From: Roseomonas sp. E05
Lineage (GTDB): Bacteria; Pseudomonadota; Alphaproteobacteria; Acetobacterales; Acetobacteraceae
Direction of reading: 5' to 3'
Assembly: GCF_030063475.1 (NCBI RefSeq)
Contig: NZ_JASIRT010000002.1
Span: 124,001 to 188,000 of the forward strand
DNA length: 64,000 nt
The notes under the pieces are model-generated. The model was not told the origin of the DNA and searched no databases. It saw only the letters and a list, made by a program, of their open reading frames with translations. Every line of letters starts with the position of its first letter. Within the stretch, counting starts at the first letter, position 1. Shown here in pieces: positions 7,909-17,164 of this stretch. The position numbers and the translations under genes were made by a program.

Positions 7909-8552
7909 CAGTCGGACGTCCATTCAGCGTTGAGGCGCGGCGCGTTGATCTGCAGCCACATCAGGGCCAGCGCCGCGGGGCTGTTGCGGATCTCGTTGCG
8001 CGCGACCTGGGCGAAGGCCTCCTCGGCCGGCAGCAGCACGAGGCGGGTCTCCTCATGCTCGTCGGCGAGGCCCCGCGTACCGGGGGCGGCGGTCTCGGGC
8101 AGGCGCACGCGGCCGCAGAAGAAGTGCAGCACCTCGTCGGCGCCGCCCTGCATGGTCATGAACGCGCCGATCTTCTCGATCCGGTCGGCGGTGAAGCCGG
8201 TCTCCTCCTGCAGCTCGCGCCGTACGGTGGCCTCGGGGTCCTCGCCCTTCTCCAGCAGCCCGGCCGGGCATTCCCGCATGATCGGCTCCTCGCCCGCAGC
8301 CAGGGCGGGCAGGCGGAACTGCTCGATCAGCGCGATGCGGCCGCTCCAGGGGTCATAGGGCAGGATCAGCGCGCCATTGCCGCGCCGCCACATCTCCCAG
8401 GTGAGCAGGCCGGAGGGCGTTCCGTCGGCGCGGCGATAGCGGAAGCGCACGCGCTGCATGGGGAAGCGGCCGTCCCAAACCACCTCGTCGCTTTCGGGGA
8501 TGTAGAGCGGATGCGCCGGCACCGGGGGTGCCTTCGGCGGTCTGGCCTTCAT
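7908..8552 (-). CDS. NUDIX hydrolase (ADP-ribose pyrophosphatase-like)
   Basis: A 214-residue protein carrying the full Nudix box: GLLEKGEDPEATVRRELQ, then EETGF, with the RExxEExG metal-binding core. Like ADP-sugar diphosphatases (NudF/NudE type), it has an N-terminal beta-region for dimerisation and a YDPWSGRIALIEQFR segment. The likely reaction is ADP-ribose or another nucleoside diphosphate derivative to AMP plus phosphoribose. The substrate cannot be fixed from sequence. It is the first gene of the block NUDIX-alaX-sseA-metC and is one-base coupled to alaX. Confidence 0.85.
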   Translation of the reverse strand: MKARPPKAPPVPAHPLYIPESDEVVWDGRFPMQRVRFRYRRADGTPSGLLTWEMWRRGNGALILPYDPWSGRIALIEQFRLPALAAGEEPIMRECPAGLLEKGEDPEATVRRELQEETGFTADRIEKIGAFMTMQGGADEVLHFFCGRVRLPETAAPGTRGLADEHEETRLVLLPAEEAFAQVARNEIRNSPAALALMWLQINAPRLNAEWTSD

Positions 8553-8592
8553 GCGGTGGGCAGCCTAACCTCGACAGTGAAACGCCACGATC

Positions 8593-9525
8593 ATGAGCCG
8601 CCCCATCCCCATCGTCCATGCCCCGCCGCCCGAAAGCGACGCGGGCGCCGCGCGCCGCCGGGCCATTCTCTCCGTGATGGGCGCCGCCGCAACCTTCGCC
8701 CTGGCCGCCGCGGCGGTGAAGGCGCTGGGTGGGGCGATTCCGGTCATGCAGGTCATCCTGTTCCGCAACCTCTTCGCCGTTCCCGTCCTGCTCGGGCTGG
8801 CGCTGGCCTCGGGAGTGCCGGGGCAGCGCTGGCGCGTGCTGGCCACCCGGCAGCCATGGGCGCATGCGCAGCGCACCTTCTATGGGCTGGTGGGCATGTT
8901 CGGCAGCTTTTACGGCTATGTCCACCTACCGCTCGCCACCGTGACGGCGCTCGGCTTCACCATGCCGCTGTTCCTCACCGCGCTCTCGGTGCCGCTGCTC
9001 GGGGAGAAGGTGGGCTGGCGCCGCGCCAGTGCGGTGCTGGTCGGCTTCCTCGGCGTGCTGGTGATGCTGCGCCCCGGCCTCGGCACCGCGCAGCTTCCGC
9101 TGGCGGCGGTGGCGGGCGTGCTGGCCGGGGCGGTGGCCTGGGCCATGGCGATGATCACCATCCGCCGCATGGGCGAGCGCGGTGAATCCGGCGCTACCAT
9201 CGTGCTTTGGTTCGCGCTCGGCGGCTGCCTGATAGGTGGCGCGCTGGCGGTGCCCGACTGGGTCTGGCCGACGTCCGCGCAATGGATGCTGCTGGCCTTC
9301 ATCGGGCTGGTCTCCGCCCTGGCGCAACTGCTGATGACGGCGGCCTACCGCAGCGGCGAGACGACGCTGATCGCCCCCTTTGAATACTCCGGCATCATCT
9401 GGACGATGGGCCTGGGCATCCTGCTCTGGGGCGAGCAGCCGGTGGCCTGGGACTTCCTCGGCATCGCCGTGCTGGTCGTCTCGGGCCTCTACATCTGGCA
9501 GCGCGAGGCGCAGCTGCGTGGCTGA
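8593..9525 (+). CDS. EamA/DMT-superfamily exporter (S-adenosylmethionine-permease-like)
   Basis: A 310-residue inner-membrane protein with ten predicted hydrophobic segments arranged as two EamA repeats (about 28-160 and 175-305). The first repeat includes LFRNLFAVPVLL and the second AYRSGETTLIAPFEY, a signature common in RhaT/EamA proteins. It starts with MSRPIPIVHAPPP. The substrate is unknown: family members export amino acids or nucleotides, or take up SAM. It is convergent with parC and followed by a GC-rich hairpin. Confidence 0.85.
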   Translation: MSRPIPIVHAPPPESDAGAARRRAILSVMGAAATFALAAAAVKALGGAIPVMQVILFRNLFAVPVLLGLALASGVPGQRWRVLATRQPWAHAQRTFYGLVGMFGSFYGYVHLPLATVTALGFTMPLFLTALSVPLLGEKVGWRRASAVLVGFLGVLVMLRPGLGTAQLPLAAVAGVLAGAVAWAMAMITIRRMGERGESGATIVLWFALGGCLIGGALAVPDWVWPTSAQWMLLAFIGLVSALAQLLMTAAYRSGETTLIAPFEYSGIIWTMGLGILLWGEQPVAWDFLGIAVLVVSGLYIWQREAQLRG

Positions 9526-9529
9526 GGTC

Positions 9530-9550
9530 GGGGGAGGGCACGCCTCCCCC
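9530..9550. terminator. Hairpin between convergent EamA and parC genes
   Basis: Arms GGGGGAGG / CCTCCCCC enclose a 5-nt loop in the 36-bp gap between two convergent genes. It is symmetric and lacks a U-tract, so it may act in both directions. Confidence 0.45.
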
Positions 9551-9561
9551 GGCCTGTCCGC

Positions 9562-11799
9562 TCAATTGCCGAAGCGGTTGGACTTCGGGAAGCCGTTCGG
9601 CGGCAGCTTGCCCGCCCCGGCGCGGTTGCCGCGCCAGGTGGTGAGGTCGCTCTCCATCCGCACCCGCTCGCCGATCCGCCAGGTCAGGCCGGCGCTGGCG
9701 GTGAAGACCTTCACATCGGCCATGCCACCGTCGCGGTAGCCCTGCAGCGCCACGCCGCGCCCGCGCACCATCTCCGGCACCTGCTCCAGCGGGAAGACCA
9801 GCAGCTTGCGGTTCTCGCCGACGATGGCGACGGTATCCCCCTCGACCGGCACGCAGGCGGCGGCCTCGTTGGGCGGGTCCACCGTCAGCACCTGCTTGCC
9901 CGTGCGCTTCTCGGCCAGCAGGTCTTCGCTCTTGACCACGAAGCCGCGCCCGTCGCGCGCGGCGACGAGGTACTTGCGGCTCTCCTGCCAGACGAAGAGG
10001 TCCACCACCTCGTCCTCGTTGGTAAGGTCCACCATCAGGCGCACCGGCTGGCCGTCGCCGCGGCCGCGCGGCAGGGCGTCGGCCTTGATGGTGTAGCACT
10101 TGCCGTTGGTGGCGAAGAGGCAGAGCCGGTCGGTCGTCTCGGCATGGAGGGCGATGCGCAGCCGGTCGCCCTCCTTGAACTTGTGCTCCGTCTCCATCGG
10201 CACATGGCCCTTGAGCGCGCGGATCCAGCCCTTCTCCGAAAGGATCACGGTGATCGGCTCGCGCTCGACGAAGGCGCGCTCGTCGATCACCACGGCGGCG
10301 GGAGCGGCGTCGATGGTGGTGCGGCGCTTGCCGAGCGCGGTCTCCTCGCCGAACTTCTGCCGGGTCTCCTCGATCTGCTCGGCCAGCTTCTTCCAGCGCG
10401 CCTTCTCGCTGCCCAGCAGCGCCTGCAGCGACTTCTGCTCCGCCGAGAGCTTCTTGTGCTCCTTGCGGATCTCCATCTCCTCCAGCTTGCGCAGGCTGCG
10501 CAGCCGCATGTTCAGGATCGCTTCGGCCTGAACGTCGGTCAGCCCGAAGGTCTGCATCAGCACCGGCTTCGGGTGGTCCTCCTCGCGGATGATGCGGATC
10601 ACCTCGTCCAGGTTGAGATAGGCGATCAGGTAGCCGTCCAGGATCTCCAGCCGGCGGGCGATGGCGTCCAGCCGGTGCTGGCTGCGGCGCACCAGCACCT
10701 CGTGCCGGTGGTCGAGCCAGGCGCGCAGCACCGCCTTCAGCCCCATCACCTGCGGGGTCCGGCTGGCGTCCAGCACGTTCATGTTGAGCGAGACGCGGGA
10801 TTCCAGCGGCGTGGCGCGGAACAGCGTCTCCATCAGCACCGCGGGCTCCACCGTGCGGCTCTTCGGCTCCAGCACGATGCGGACGACATCCGTGCTCTCG
10901 TCCCGCACATCGGCCAGCAGGGGAAGCTTCTTCTCCTCCATCAGCGCGGCGATCTGCTCGATCAGGCGCGACTTCGCGATCTGGTAGGGGATCTCGGTGA
11001 CGACGACCTGCCAGGTGCCGTTCTTCAGCGCCTCCTTCTCCCAGCGGGCGCGGATGCGGAAGCCGCCGCGCCCGGTGGCATAGGCCTCGCGCACCGCCTC
11101 CGCGCTCTCCACCAGCACGCCGCCAGTGGGAAAGTCCGGGCCGGGCAGGTGGCGCAGCAGGTCGTCGATCTCGGCCGCCGGGTTGCGGATCAGTTCCAGC
11201 GCGGCGGCGCAGAGCTCGCCCGCATTGTGCGGCGGGATGGAGGTCGCCATGCCGACCGCGATGCCGTTGGCGCCATTGGCCAGCAGGTTGGGGAAGGCGG
11301 CGGGCAGCACGATCGGCTCCCGCTCCTCGCCATCATAGGTGGCGCGGAAATCGACGGCGTTCTCCTCGATCCCCTGCAGCATCACCTGGGCGATCTCGGT
11401 CAGCCGCGCCTCGGTGTAGCGCATGGCCGCGGCGTTATCGCCGTCGATATTGCCGAAATTGCCCTGGCCCTCGACCAGCGGGTAGCGCGCCGCGAACTCC
11501 TGGGCGAGCCGCACCATGGCGTCGTAGATCGCCGCGTCGCCATGCGGGTGGTATTTGCCCATGACGTCGCCGACGATGCGGGCGCATTTCTTGAAGCCCG
11601 CCGCCGGGTCCAGCTTGAGCTGGTGCATCGCCCAGAGCAGGCGGCGATGGACCGGCTTCAGCCCGTCCCGCACATCCGGCAGCGAGCGGGCCGTGATGGT
11701 GGACATGGCATAGGCCAGATACCGCTCCGACAGGGCCGCCGAGAGGGTGGTCGGCTTCACGGCCCCGCCTTCGGGCAGCGTCGCGATGTCGTCGGGCAT
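9562..11799 (-). CDS. parC: DNA topoisomerase IV subunit A
   Basis: A 745-residue type IIA topoisomerase subunit that cuts and rejoins DNA to decatenate daughter chromosomes together with ParE. The breakage-reunion domain includes [35 protein letters not shown] and the catalytic tyrosine in [10 protein letters not shown] coiled-coil segment (about 430-480) and a short C-terminal beta-pinwheel follow. The overall size and weak pinwheel match ParC rather than GyrA. The start is set at MPDDIATL (11799). At the two main quinolone-determining positions (E. coli ParC S80, E84) it carries Ala and Asp. Confidence 0.95.
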   Translation of the reverse strand: MPDDIATLPEGGAVKPTTLSAALSERYLAYAMSTITARSLPDVRDGLKPVHRRLLWAMHQLKLDPAAGFKKCARIVGDVMGKYHPHGDAAIYDAMVRLAQEFAARYPLVEGQGNFGNIDGDNAAAMRYTEARLTEIAQVMLQGIEENAVDFRATYDGEEREPIVLPAAFPNLLANGANGIAVGMATSIPPHNAGELCAAALELIRNPAAEIDDLLRHLPGPDFPTGGVLVESAEAVREAYATGRGGFRIRARWEKEALKNGTWQVVVTEIPYQIAKSRLIEQIAALMEEKKLPLLADVRDESTDVVRIVLEPKSRTVEPAVLMETLFRATPLESRVSLNMNVLDASRTPQVMGLKAVLRAWLDHRHEVLVRRSQHRLDAIARRLEILDGYLIAYLNLDEVIRIIREEDHPKPVLMQTFGLTDVQAEAILNMRLRSLRKLEEMEIRKEHKKLSAEQKSLQALLGSEKARWKKLAEQIEETRQKFGEETALGKRRTTIDAAPAAVVIDERAFVEREPITVILSEKGWIRALKGHVPMETEHKFKEGDRLRIALHAETTDRLCLFATNGKCYTIKADALPRGRGDGQPVRLMVDLTNEDEVVDLFVWQESRKYLVAARDGRGFVVKSEDLLAEKRTGKQVLTVDPPNEAAACVPVEGDTVAIVGENRKLLVFPLEQVPEMVRGRGVALQGYRDGGMADVKVFTASAGLTWRIGERVRMESDLTTWRGNRAGAGKLPPNGFPKSNRFGN

Positions 11800-12055
11800 G
11801 GGCGGAACTCCTGGCAGTCTCGGCACGATCTCGGCGGGCCCGGGCTAGCGCAGCGGCGCCGCGCGCGCCAGGGGCAAGGCGTGCGGGCCAGAACATAGCA
11901 AGAACTCAAGGTCAGGCAAGCAGTCTCACGATTTCGCAAGAAGCGGCCGGGAGCGGATGACGAGCTTGGCCGAAGCGGCCATTGTCCTGTGATCGTACAC
12001 GCAGGCGCCGTGACCAAGAAAACCAAGAATTGCAGCGGCGCACGGGAGAAACGGA
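11800..12055. other. Divergent intergenic region parC / Nramp-like gene
   Basis: 256 bp with no credible gene. It must hold the promoters for parC (leftward) and the transporter (rightward). A ribosome site GGGAGAAACGG lies just before the ATG at 12056. No operator or riboswitch is obvious. Confidence 0.5.
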
Positions 12056-13474
12056 ATGAGTGCAAGCGTCGAAGGCATTGCGCGCCCGGAGCGGGCGCCC
12101 ATCGACGATCCCTACCACCTCACGCCTGACGCCGTCATGGAGCCGCCGGTGGGCTGGGCGCATTCGCTGCGCCATCTCGGCCCGGGGCTGATCCTCAGCG
12201 CCTCCATCGTCGGCTCCGGCGAGCTGATCGCCACCACCACGCTGGGCGCCACGGCGGGCTTCGCCCTGCTCTGGATGGTCATCTTCAGCACCTTCGTGAA
12301 GGTGGCCGTGCAGGTCGAGCTGGCGCGCTGGACCATCTCCACCGGCCAGCCGGCGCTCACCGGCTACAACAAGGTCGGCCCGCATCTCGGCCGGCTCGGC
12401 TGGGTGAACGTCCTCTGGGCGCTGATGGCCCTCTCCAAGGTGTTGCAGATGGGCGGCGTGGTCGGCGGGACCGCCATGGCGCTGTCCATCCTGCTGCCGC
12501 TGGGCGGCCCTCCGCTCGGCATGGTCTCGCTCGGCCTCTGGACGGTGATTGTCGCCGGCGGCAGCATCGCGCTGCTCTATTCCAACAGCTACAGCCTGAT
12601 CGAGCGCGGCGCGACGGCGCTGGTGGTGATCTTCTCCTTCGTCACCATCGTCATCGCCGCCGGGCTGCCCTTCACGCCCTACGCCTACTCGATGTCCGAC
12701 ATCGCCAGCGGCCTCACGCTCAGCATCCCGGCGGGCGCGATCGGCGCCGCCATCGCCATGTTCGGCATCACCGGCGTCGGCGCCGACGAGCTGACCTTCT
12801 ACACCTACTGGTGCGTCGAGAAGGGCTATGCCCGCCATGTCGGCCCGAATGACGGCAGCGAGGCCTGGCAGCGCCGCGCCAAGGGCTGGATCGGCGTGAT
12901 GTACAAGGACGCCTTCGTCTCCTGGTGCATCTATACCTTCGGCACCCTGGCCTTCTTCATCATGGGCGCCTCGGTGCTGGCGCCGCAGGGTCTGGTGCCG
13001 CAGGGCAACGAGATGCTGACCGCGCTCGCCCGCATGTACACGGACACGCTGGGCGAATGGGCCGGCACGGTGTTCCTGGTGGGCGCCGTCGCCGTGCTGG
13101 GCTCCACCCTCTGGGCGGCGGTGCCGAGCTGGGCGCGGATGTACACCAACCTGCTCGCCGTGATGGGCGTGCTGGAGTGGCGGAACACCGGGGATCGCCT
13201 GCGCTGGATCCGCATCTTCACCATCGGCCTGCCGATCGTCTGGGGCGCGGCCTACCTGTTCATCCGCTCCCCGGTGCTGATGATCCAGATCGGCGGCGCG
13301 GCGACCGGCATCTTCCTGCTGGCGGCGGTGGTGGCGGTCTGGCATCTGCGCCGCACCGAGACGGACCCGCGCCTGCATGGCGGCCCGGCCTTCAACGGAC
13401 TGCTGGTGGTGAGCAGCATCGCCATCGTGGTGCTCGGCTTCTACACTGCGCTGAGCGCCGTGGGCGTGGTGTAA
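12056..13474 (+). CDS. Non-canonical Nramp-related transporter
   Basis: A 472-residue membrane protein with about 11-12 hydrophobic segments. The opening RHLGPGLILSASIVGSGE aligns with the first helix of Nramp/MntH, and ATTTLGATAGFALLW and STGQPALTGYN continue the alignment. The DPGN metal-binding motif of classical Nramps is replaced by GSGE (about residues 53-56). The MPH motif of helix 6 is also absent; that helix reads AMFGITGVGADELTFYTYW. The protein is therefore in the Nramp superfamily but not a standard Mn/Fe importer. The substrate could be another cation such as Mg, or something else. A 40-residue cytoplasmic N-terminus precedes helix 1. Confidence 0.75.
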   Translation: MSASVEGIARPERAPIDDPYHLTPDAVMEPPVGWAHSLRHLGPGLILSASIVGSGELIATTTLGATAGFALLWMVIFSTFVKVAVQVELARWTISTGQPALTGYNKVGPHLGRLGWVNVLWALMALSKVLQMGGVVGGTAMALSILLPLGGPPLGMVSLGLWTVIVAGGSIALLYSNSYSLIERGATALVVIFSFVTIVIAAGLPFTPYAYSMSDIASGLTLSIPAGAIGAAIAMFGITGVGADELTFYTYWCVEKGYARHVGPNDGSEAWQRRAKGWIGVMYKDAFVSWCIYTFGTLAFFIMGASVLAPQGLVPQGNEMLTALARMYTDTLGEWAGTVFLVGAVAVLGSTLWAAVPSWARMYTNLLAVMGVLEWRNTGDRLRWIRIFTIGLPIVWGAAYLFIRSPVLMIQIGGAATGIFLLAAVVAVWHLRRTETDPRLHGGPAFNGLLVVSSIAIVVLGFYTALSAVGVV

Positions 13475-13492
13475 CGCCCCGCGGGCATGGCA

Positions 13493-13522
13493 GGGGGGGC
13501 GGGGCACCGCCTCCCCCCCTTT
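13493..13522 (+). terminator. Rho-independent-like terminator of the Nramp-like gene
   Basis: GGGGGGGCGG pairs with CCGCCTCCCCCCC around a short loop, followed by TTT. It lies 18 bp after the stop codon, in the gap with the convergent MocR gene. Confidence 0.55.
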
Positions 13523-13597
13523 CCCTTTCCGGCCGGGTACCCTCTTGCCGGGTGCATCACCCCGGAGAGGCGCGAACCTGCCACTCCGCCAGCCCCG

Positions 13598-15073
13598 CTA
13601 AATCCGGTGAGCCGGGCCAGCGGCGCGCATCTCCTCCAGCACCGCCGCCAGCCGGCGCACACCGCCCCTGATCTCCCGCTCGTCCAGGCTTGCATAGCCC
13701 AGGATGAGGCCCGCCCGATCCGGCCGCTCCGTCGCCGCGGAGGGATCATAGAGCGGCGTGACGGGATGGACCCCGAGGCCCTGGGCGCTGGCTCGCAGCG
13801 CCAGTTCCACCTCCTGCCGGCGGGGCAGATCCGCCAGCCAGGCGACGAGGTGAAGGCCCGCATCGGCGCCTTCCACGGCAACGCGGTCCCCCAGTTCCGC
13901 CGCCAGCGCCGCCAGCAGGGCGGCACGACGCTCGGCGTTGCGGCGGCGCATCCGCCGGACATGGCGCTCATAGGCGCCGCTGGCGATCAGCGCGGCCAGC
14001 GCGTCCTGCTCCAGGCCGGGCGCCTGGCGATCCGCCAGCCGCTTCGCCGTGGCGAAGGCCGGCCGGAGGGCGGCCGGCACGACGAGGTAGCCCAGGCGCA
14101 GCAGCGGTGAGAGGGTCTTGGAGAAGGTGCCGAGATAGATCACGCGGGAGGCGCCGCTCAGGGCCTGCAGCGCCTCGACCGGGCGGATGTCGAAGCGGAA
14201 CTCGCCATCGTAGTCGTCCTCGATGACATGGGCGTCCATGCGCGCCGCCCAGGCCAGCAACTCCTGCCGGCGGGCCACCGACATGACGCTGCCCAGCGGA
14301 AACTGGTGGGAGGGGGTGACGTAGGCCAGCCGCGCCGCCGCCGGCAGGCGATCCGTCCGCATTCCCTCCCGGTCCACCATGATCGGCAGCAGTCTGGCTC
14401 CGGCCGCCGCGAGCGTCTGCCGGGCGAGGAGATAGCAGGGATCCTCGATCACGGCCCGGTCGCCGGGGTCGAGCAGCAGCCGGGCGCACAGGTCCAGGCC
14501 CTGCTGGGAGCCATTCACGACGATGATCTGGTCCGGCTCGCAGCGCAGGCCGCGCGCCCGCCAGAGATAGCCCTGCAAGGCCACCCGCAACGCGGGCGTT
14601 CCGCAGGGATCGCCGTAGCGGAGGCGGTCGGGGCGGTGCAGCAGGGCGGCGTTCAGCGCACGTCTCCATGCCAGCGTCGGGAAGTCCGCCGCGGCGAGAT
14701 CGCCATAGCGGAAGTCGATTGCCGGCTGCCGGCCGGGGAAGGGGCCGGGGGCGCCAAAGCCGGCGATGCGCTGGCCGAAGGCGGAAAGGCGGGCCGGGCC
14801 GGCGGGCGGGGACAGGCCAGGCGCTTGCGCATGCGGGCGCAAGCCGCGCGCGACACGGGTATGCGCGCCCGGCCTGGTTTCCAGGTAGCCTTCCGCCAGC
14901 AGCTGCTCGTAGGCCGCCGTGACGGTGGTGCGGGAGACGCCCAGCTCCATTGCAAGCGCGCGGGTGGAGGGAAGGCGTGCGCCGGGGCGGTAGGTTCCAG
15001 CCGCGATCTGCGCCTTGATCGCCTCGCCGATCCGCTGCCGCACCCTGTCCTTGCCGCCGCCCGACTGGCCCAC
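13598..15073 (-). CDS. MocR/PdxR-family GntR-aminotransferase transcriptional regulator
   Basis: A 491-residue two-part regulator. The GntR winged helix (about 5-75) contains GARLPSTRALAMELGVSRTT; a fold-type I aminotransferase-like domain (about 120-480) holds the PLP lysine in YLGTFSKTLSPLLRLGY. Such regulators sense PLP or an amino-acid adduct and usually control a divergent gene. The start is assigned to a GTG at 15073, which gives the normal short N-terminus before the HTH; upstream in-frame codons overlap the promoter region. It is divergent from the PaiB-like FMN protein with 75 bp between, its probable target. Confidence 0.85.
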   Translation of the reverse strand: MGQSGGGKDRVRQRIGEAIKAQIAAGTYRPGARLPSTRALAMELGVSRTTVTAAYEQLLAEGYLETRPGAHTRVARGLRPHAQAPGLSPPAGPARLSAFGQRIAGFGAPGPFPGRQPAIDFRYGDLAAADFPTLAWRRALNAALLHRPDRLRYGDPCGTPALRVALQGYLWRARGLRCEPDQIIVVNGSQQGLDLCARLLLDPGDRAVIEDPCYLLARQTLAAAGARLLPIMVDREGMRTDRLPAAARLAYVTPSHQFPLGSVMSVARRQELLAWAARMDAHVIEDDYDGEFRFDIRPVEALQALSGASRVIYLGTFSKTLSPLLRLGYLVVPAALRPAFATAKRLADRQAPGLEQDALAALIASGAYERHVRRMRRRNAERRAALLAALAAELGDRVAVEGADAGLHLVAWLADLPRRQEVELALRASAQGLGVHPVTPLYDPSAATERPDRAGLILGYASLDEREIRGGVRRLAAVLEEMRAAGPAHRI

Positions 15074-15111
15074 GCGTTCTTCCCGAAACTGGCCTTCGCA
15101 GATGGGCCAGT
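15064..15111. promoter_or_regulatory. Candidate MocR operator with three ACTGGCC half-sites
   Basis: ACTGGCC occurs at 15064-15070 and 15088-15094, and in inverted form GGCCAGT at 15105-15111. The first two are direct repeats exactly 24 bp apart; the last two form an inverted repeat with a 10-bp spacer. MocR regulators commonly bind combined direct and inverted repeats. The set spans the GTG start of the MocR gene and lies about 40-85 bp upstream of the PaiB-like start. Confidence 0.55.
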
Positions 15112-15148
15112 CTGAAGGTATTGCAGGAGGGCAGCAAGGAGAGGCGCC

Positions 15149-15772
15149 ATGTACATCCCGCCCGCTTTCCGCGAGGACGATCCTGCGGCCCTGCATGCCC
15201 TGATCCGGGCAGCGCGCCTGGCGAACTTCATCACCGCCACCCCGGCGGGGCTGATGGCGACGCCGCTGCCGCTCTTTCTCGACCCGGAGGAGGGAATGCA
15301 TGGCGTGCTCTACGGGCATCTCGCCAGGGCCAATCCGCAGTGGAAGGCCGCTCCGGCGGGTGACGCCATGGCCATCTTCATGGGGCCGGAAGCCTATGTG
15401 ACGCCCTCCTGGTACGCCACCAAGCGCGAGACAGGGAAGGTGGTGCCGACCTGGAACTACGTGGCCGTGCAGGCCTGTGGGCCCGTGGAGTTCTTCGAGG
15501 ACACGGACCGGCTGCTCGGGGTGGTCACGCGGCTGACGGAGCGGCACGAACAGCAGCGCGCCGGGCCCTGGGCGGTGAGCGACGCGCCGGAAGCCTTCAT
15601 CCGCGCGCAGTTGCGGGGCATCGTTGGGCTGCGCATGCCGATCACGCGGCTGGAGGGCAAGCGCAAGATGAGCCAGAACCGCAGCGCCGAGGATCGCGCC
15701 GGGGTGCGCGAGGGCCTGGGCGCCAGTGACAATGTGGCGGAGCGCGCCGTGGCCGCGCTCATCCCGCGATGA
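15149..15772 (+). CDS. PaiB-family FMN-binding protein
   Basis: A 207-residue FMN-binding split-barrel protein of the PaiB family. Family landmarks are the start MYIPPAF, FITATPAGLMATPLPLFLD, GHLARANPQWK, PEAYVTPSWYATK and VPTWNYVAVQACG. B. subtilis PaiB was described as a negative regulator, but many homologues may be flavin oxidoreductases or heme-degrading-type proteins. An AAGGAG ribosome site sits before the ATG. It is divergent from a MocR regulator, which probably controls it. Confidence 0.88.
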   Translation: MYIPPAFREDDPAALHALIRAARLANFITATPAGLMATPLPLFLDPEEGMHGVLYGHLARANPQWKAAPAGDAMAIFMGPEAYVTPSWYATKRETGKVVPTWNYVAVQACGPVEFFEDTDRLLGVVTRLTERHEQQRAGPWAVSDAPEAFIRAQLRGIVGLRMPITRLEGKRKMSQNRSAEDRAGVREGLGASDNVAERAVAALIPR

Positions 15773-15800
15773 CGGGCAGCGGGCGTGTCGCCGACAGGTG

Positions 15801-16358
15801 TCAGCGTCGCGCCTGCGCCTCTTCCAGCAGCCGGGTGAGCAGCTCGATCTGCCGCTGCTGCTGTTCCAGCAGGGCGGCGATCTGTTCGGCGCGCATCCGG
15901 TCGAACTTCTCGTGCAGCGCCATGATCTCGATTTCGGCCTTCAGGTTGACCTCGTAGTCGTGCGCCGCGTCCAGCCGGTCCTTCGCCACCTGCCGGTTCT
16001 GGCTCATCATGATGATCGGCGCCTGCAGGGCGGCGATCATCGAGAGGATCAGGTTCAGGAAGACGAAGGGGTAGGGGTCGAAGGGCTGCCGCAGCAGCGC
16101 CGCGTTCACGCCCACCCAGATGCCCAGCAGCAACAGGCTGAGCAGGATGAAGGTCCAGGAACCGCCGAAGGCCGCAACCTTGTCGGCCACCCGGTCGCCG
16201 AAGCTCAGCCGCCCGGAGAAGACCTCGTTGGTGTCGCGCGAGAGCGGCCGCCGCTCCAGCGCGCCGGTGAGGGCGCGGTGCTCCGCTTCGCCGAGGGTCC
16301 GCCCGGCGCCGAACCAGCGCCGCGCGGCGGTGGCGAAGTCAGGGTGGGTCTGCTGCAT
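15801..16358 (-). CDS. DUF1003 membrane protein
   Basis: A 185-residue protein with the DUF1003 core: FGDRVADKVAAFGGSWTFI, two transmembrane helices (about 68-88 and 98-118) separated by FDPYPFVFLNL, and QAPIIMMSQNRQ. It ends in a long charged helix likely to form a coiled coil (about 125-185, rich in Q/E/R). The biochemical role of the family is unknown; it is found in the inner membrane. It lies alone between the PaiB-like and DsrE-like genes. Confidence 0.85.
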   Translation of the reverse strand: MQQTHPDFATAARRWFGAGRTLGEAEHRALTGALERRPLSRDTNEVFSGRLSFGDRVADKVAAFGGSWTFILLSLLLLGIWVGVNAALLRQPFDPYPFVFLNLILSMIAALQAPIIMMSQNRQVAKDRLDAAHDYEVNLKAEIEIMALHEKFDRMRAEQIAALLEQQQRQIELLTRLLEEAQARR

Positions 16359-16598
16359 CGTCGCGCTCTCCGCCGGCCTGGCGAGCGCGGTTTATTCCAG
16401 CCGCCCCGGCTGCCTGCAAGCGCCGCCGCGAAGGCTGGGGCGTCTCTGCTGGCCAAGAATTGACAGGTTTACCTTCCAGCCGAGCCTGTACCTCGCGGCC
16501 CATGCGCTCCACACCCTCCGCTTGCGGCGACCAATGCCCCGGAAAGCCGGCGGTTGAGCCGTGGTGAGACAGTGGACTGATCCGGTAAGGAGAGAGGC

Positions 16599-17129
16599 AT
16601 GAAGGCTGTCCTGACGGCCGCGGTAATCGTCGCGTCGCTGGCATGGTGCGGGCCATCGCATGCAGCGCCCCCACCTTCCGAGCGCTATGCCGACCAGAAG
16701 GTCGTCTATCATAACGATGGCGGCCCGAACACCATGTCGATCGTCAAGCGGCTCTACCTGATGGTCCGCGGGCTCGTGTCCCAGGAGGACGTCACCGGCG
16801 AGGCGAACGAACCGTACTTCCAGGGCCTGCTCGGCAACATCCGCAACCACATCAATGCCGTCGGGAAGGATCACGTGCAGATCCGCGTGGTCGATCATTC
16901 CTCCGGCGTCGAACTGTTCAAACTTGCCAACCACGATAAGGCCCTGGCGGCCAAGATGGACGCGCTCCGCGCCGACGGCGTGCGCTTCCTGATCTGCGCC
17001 AACACGCTGAATGCCGCCCATATCGACTGGCACCAGCTCCATGGCGTCAGCGAGGAGGACATCGTGCCGAGCGGCGTCGCCGAGATCGCCAGGCTGGAAG
17101 GCATGGGGTACGTCTACATCCACCCCTGA
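16599..17129 (+). CDS. Exported DsrE/DsrF-like protein
   Basis: A 176-residue protein with a clear N-terminal signal peptide (MKAVLTAAVIVASLAWCGPSHA, cleavage near residue 22). A DsrE-like alpha/beta fold follows: KVVYHNDGG, IRNHINAVG, VRVVDHSSGVELF and a segment with FLICANTL, where Cys occupies the position used by DsrE-type sulfur-relay proteins. Members with signal peptides occur in periplasmic sulfur metabolism, but no sox or dsr genes are nearby. A GGAGAG ribosome site precedes the ATG. The 240-bp gap upstream shows only a weak TTGACA-type element near 16460. Confidence 0.75.
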   Translation: MKAVLTAAVIVASLAWCGPSHAAPPPSERYADQKVVYHNDGGPNTMSIVKRLYLMVRGLVSQEDVTGEANEPYFQGLLGNIRNHINAVGKDHVQIRVVDHSSGVELFKLANHDKALAAKMDALRADGVRFLICANTLNAAHIDWHQLHGVSEEDIVPSGVAEIARLEGMGYVYIHP

Positions 17130-17164
17130 GCGGTCGCCCCTGAGCGGCGCCCGTCCCCGTCGGC

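Noticed and set aside
10144-11898. A 584-codon plus-strand frame opposite parC
   Set aside because: It is the complement of parC codons, His/Leu/Gln-rich, and has no domain.
11912-13507. A 531-codon minus-strand frame opposite the Nramp-like gene
   Set aside because: Same reason: biased composition, no recognisable domain, and complete overlap with a conserved transporter.
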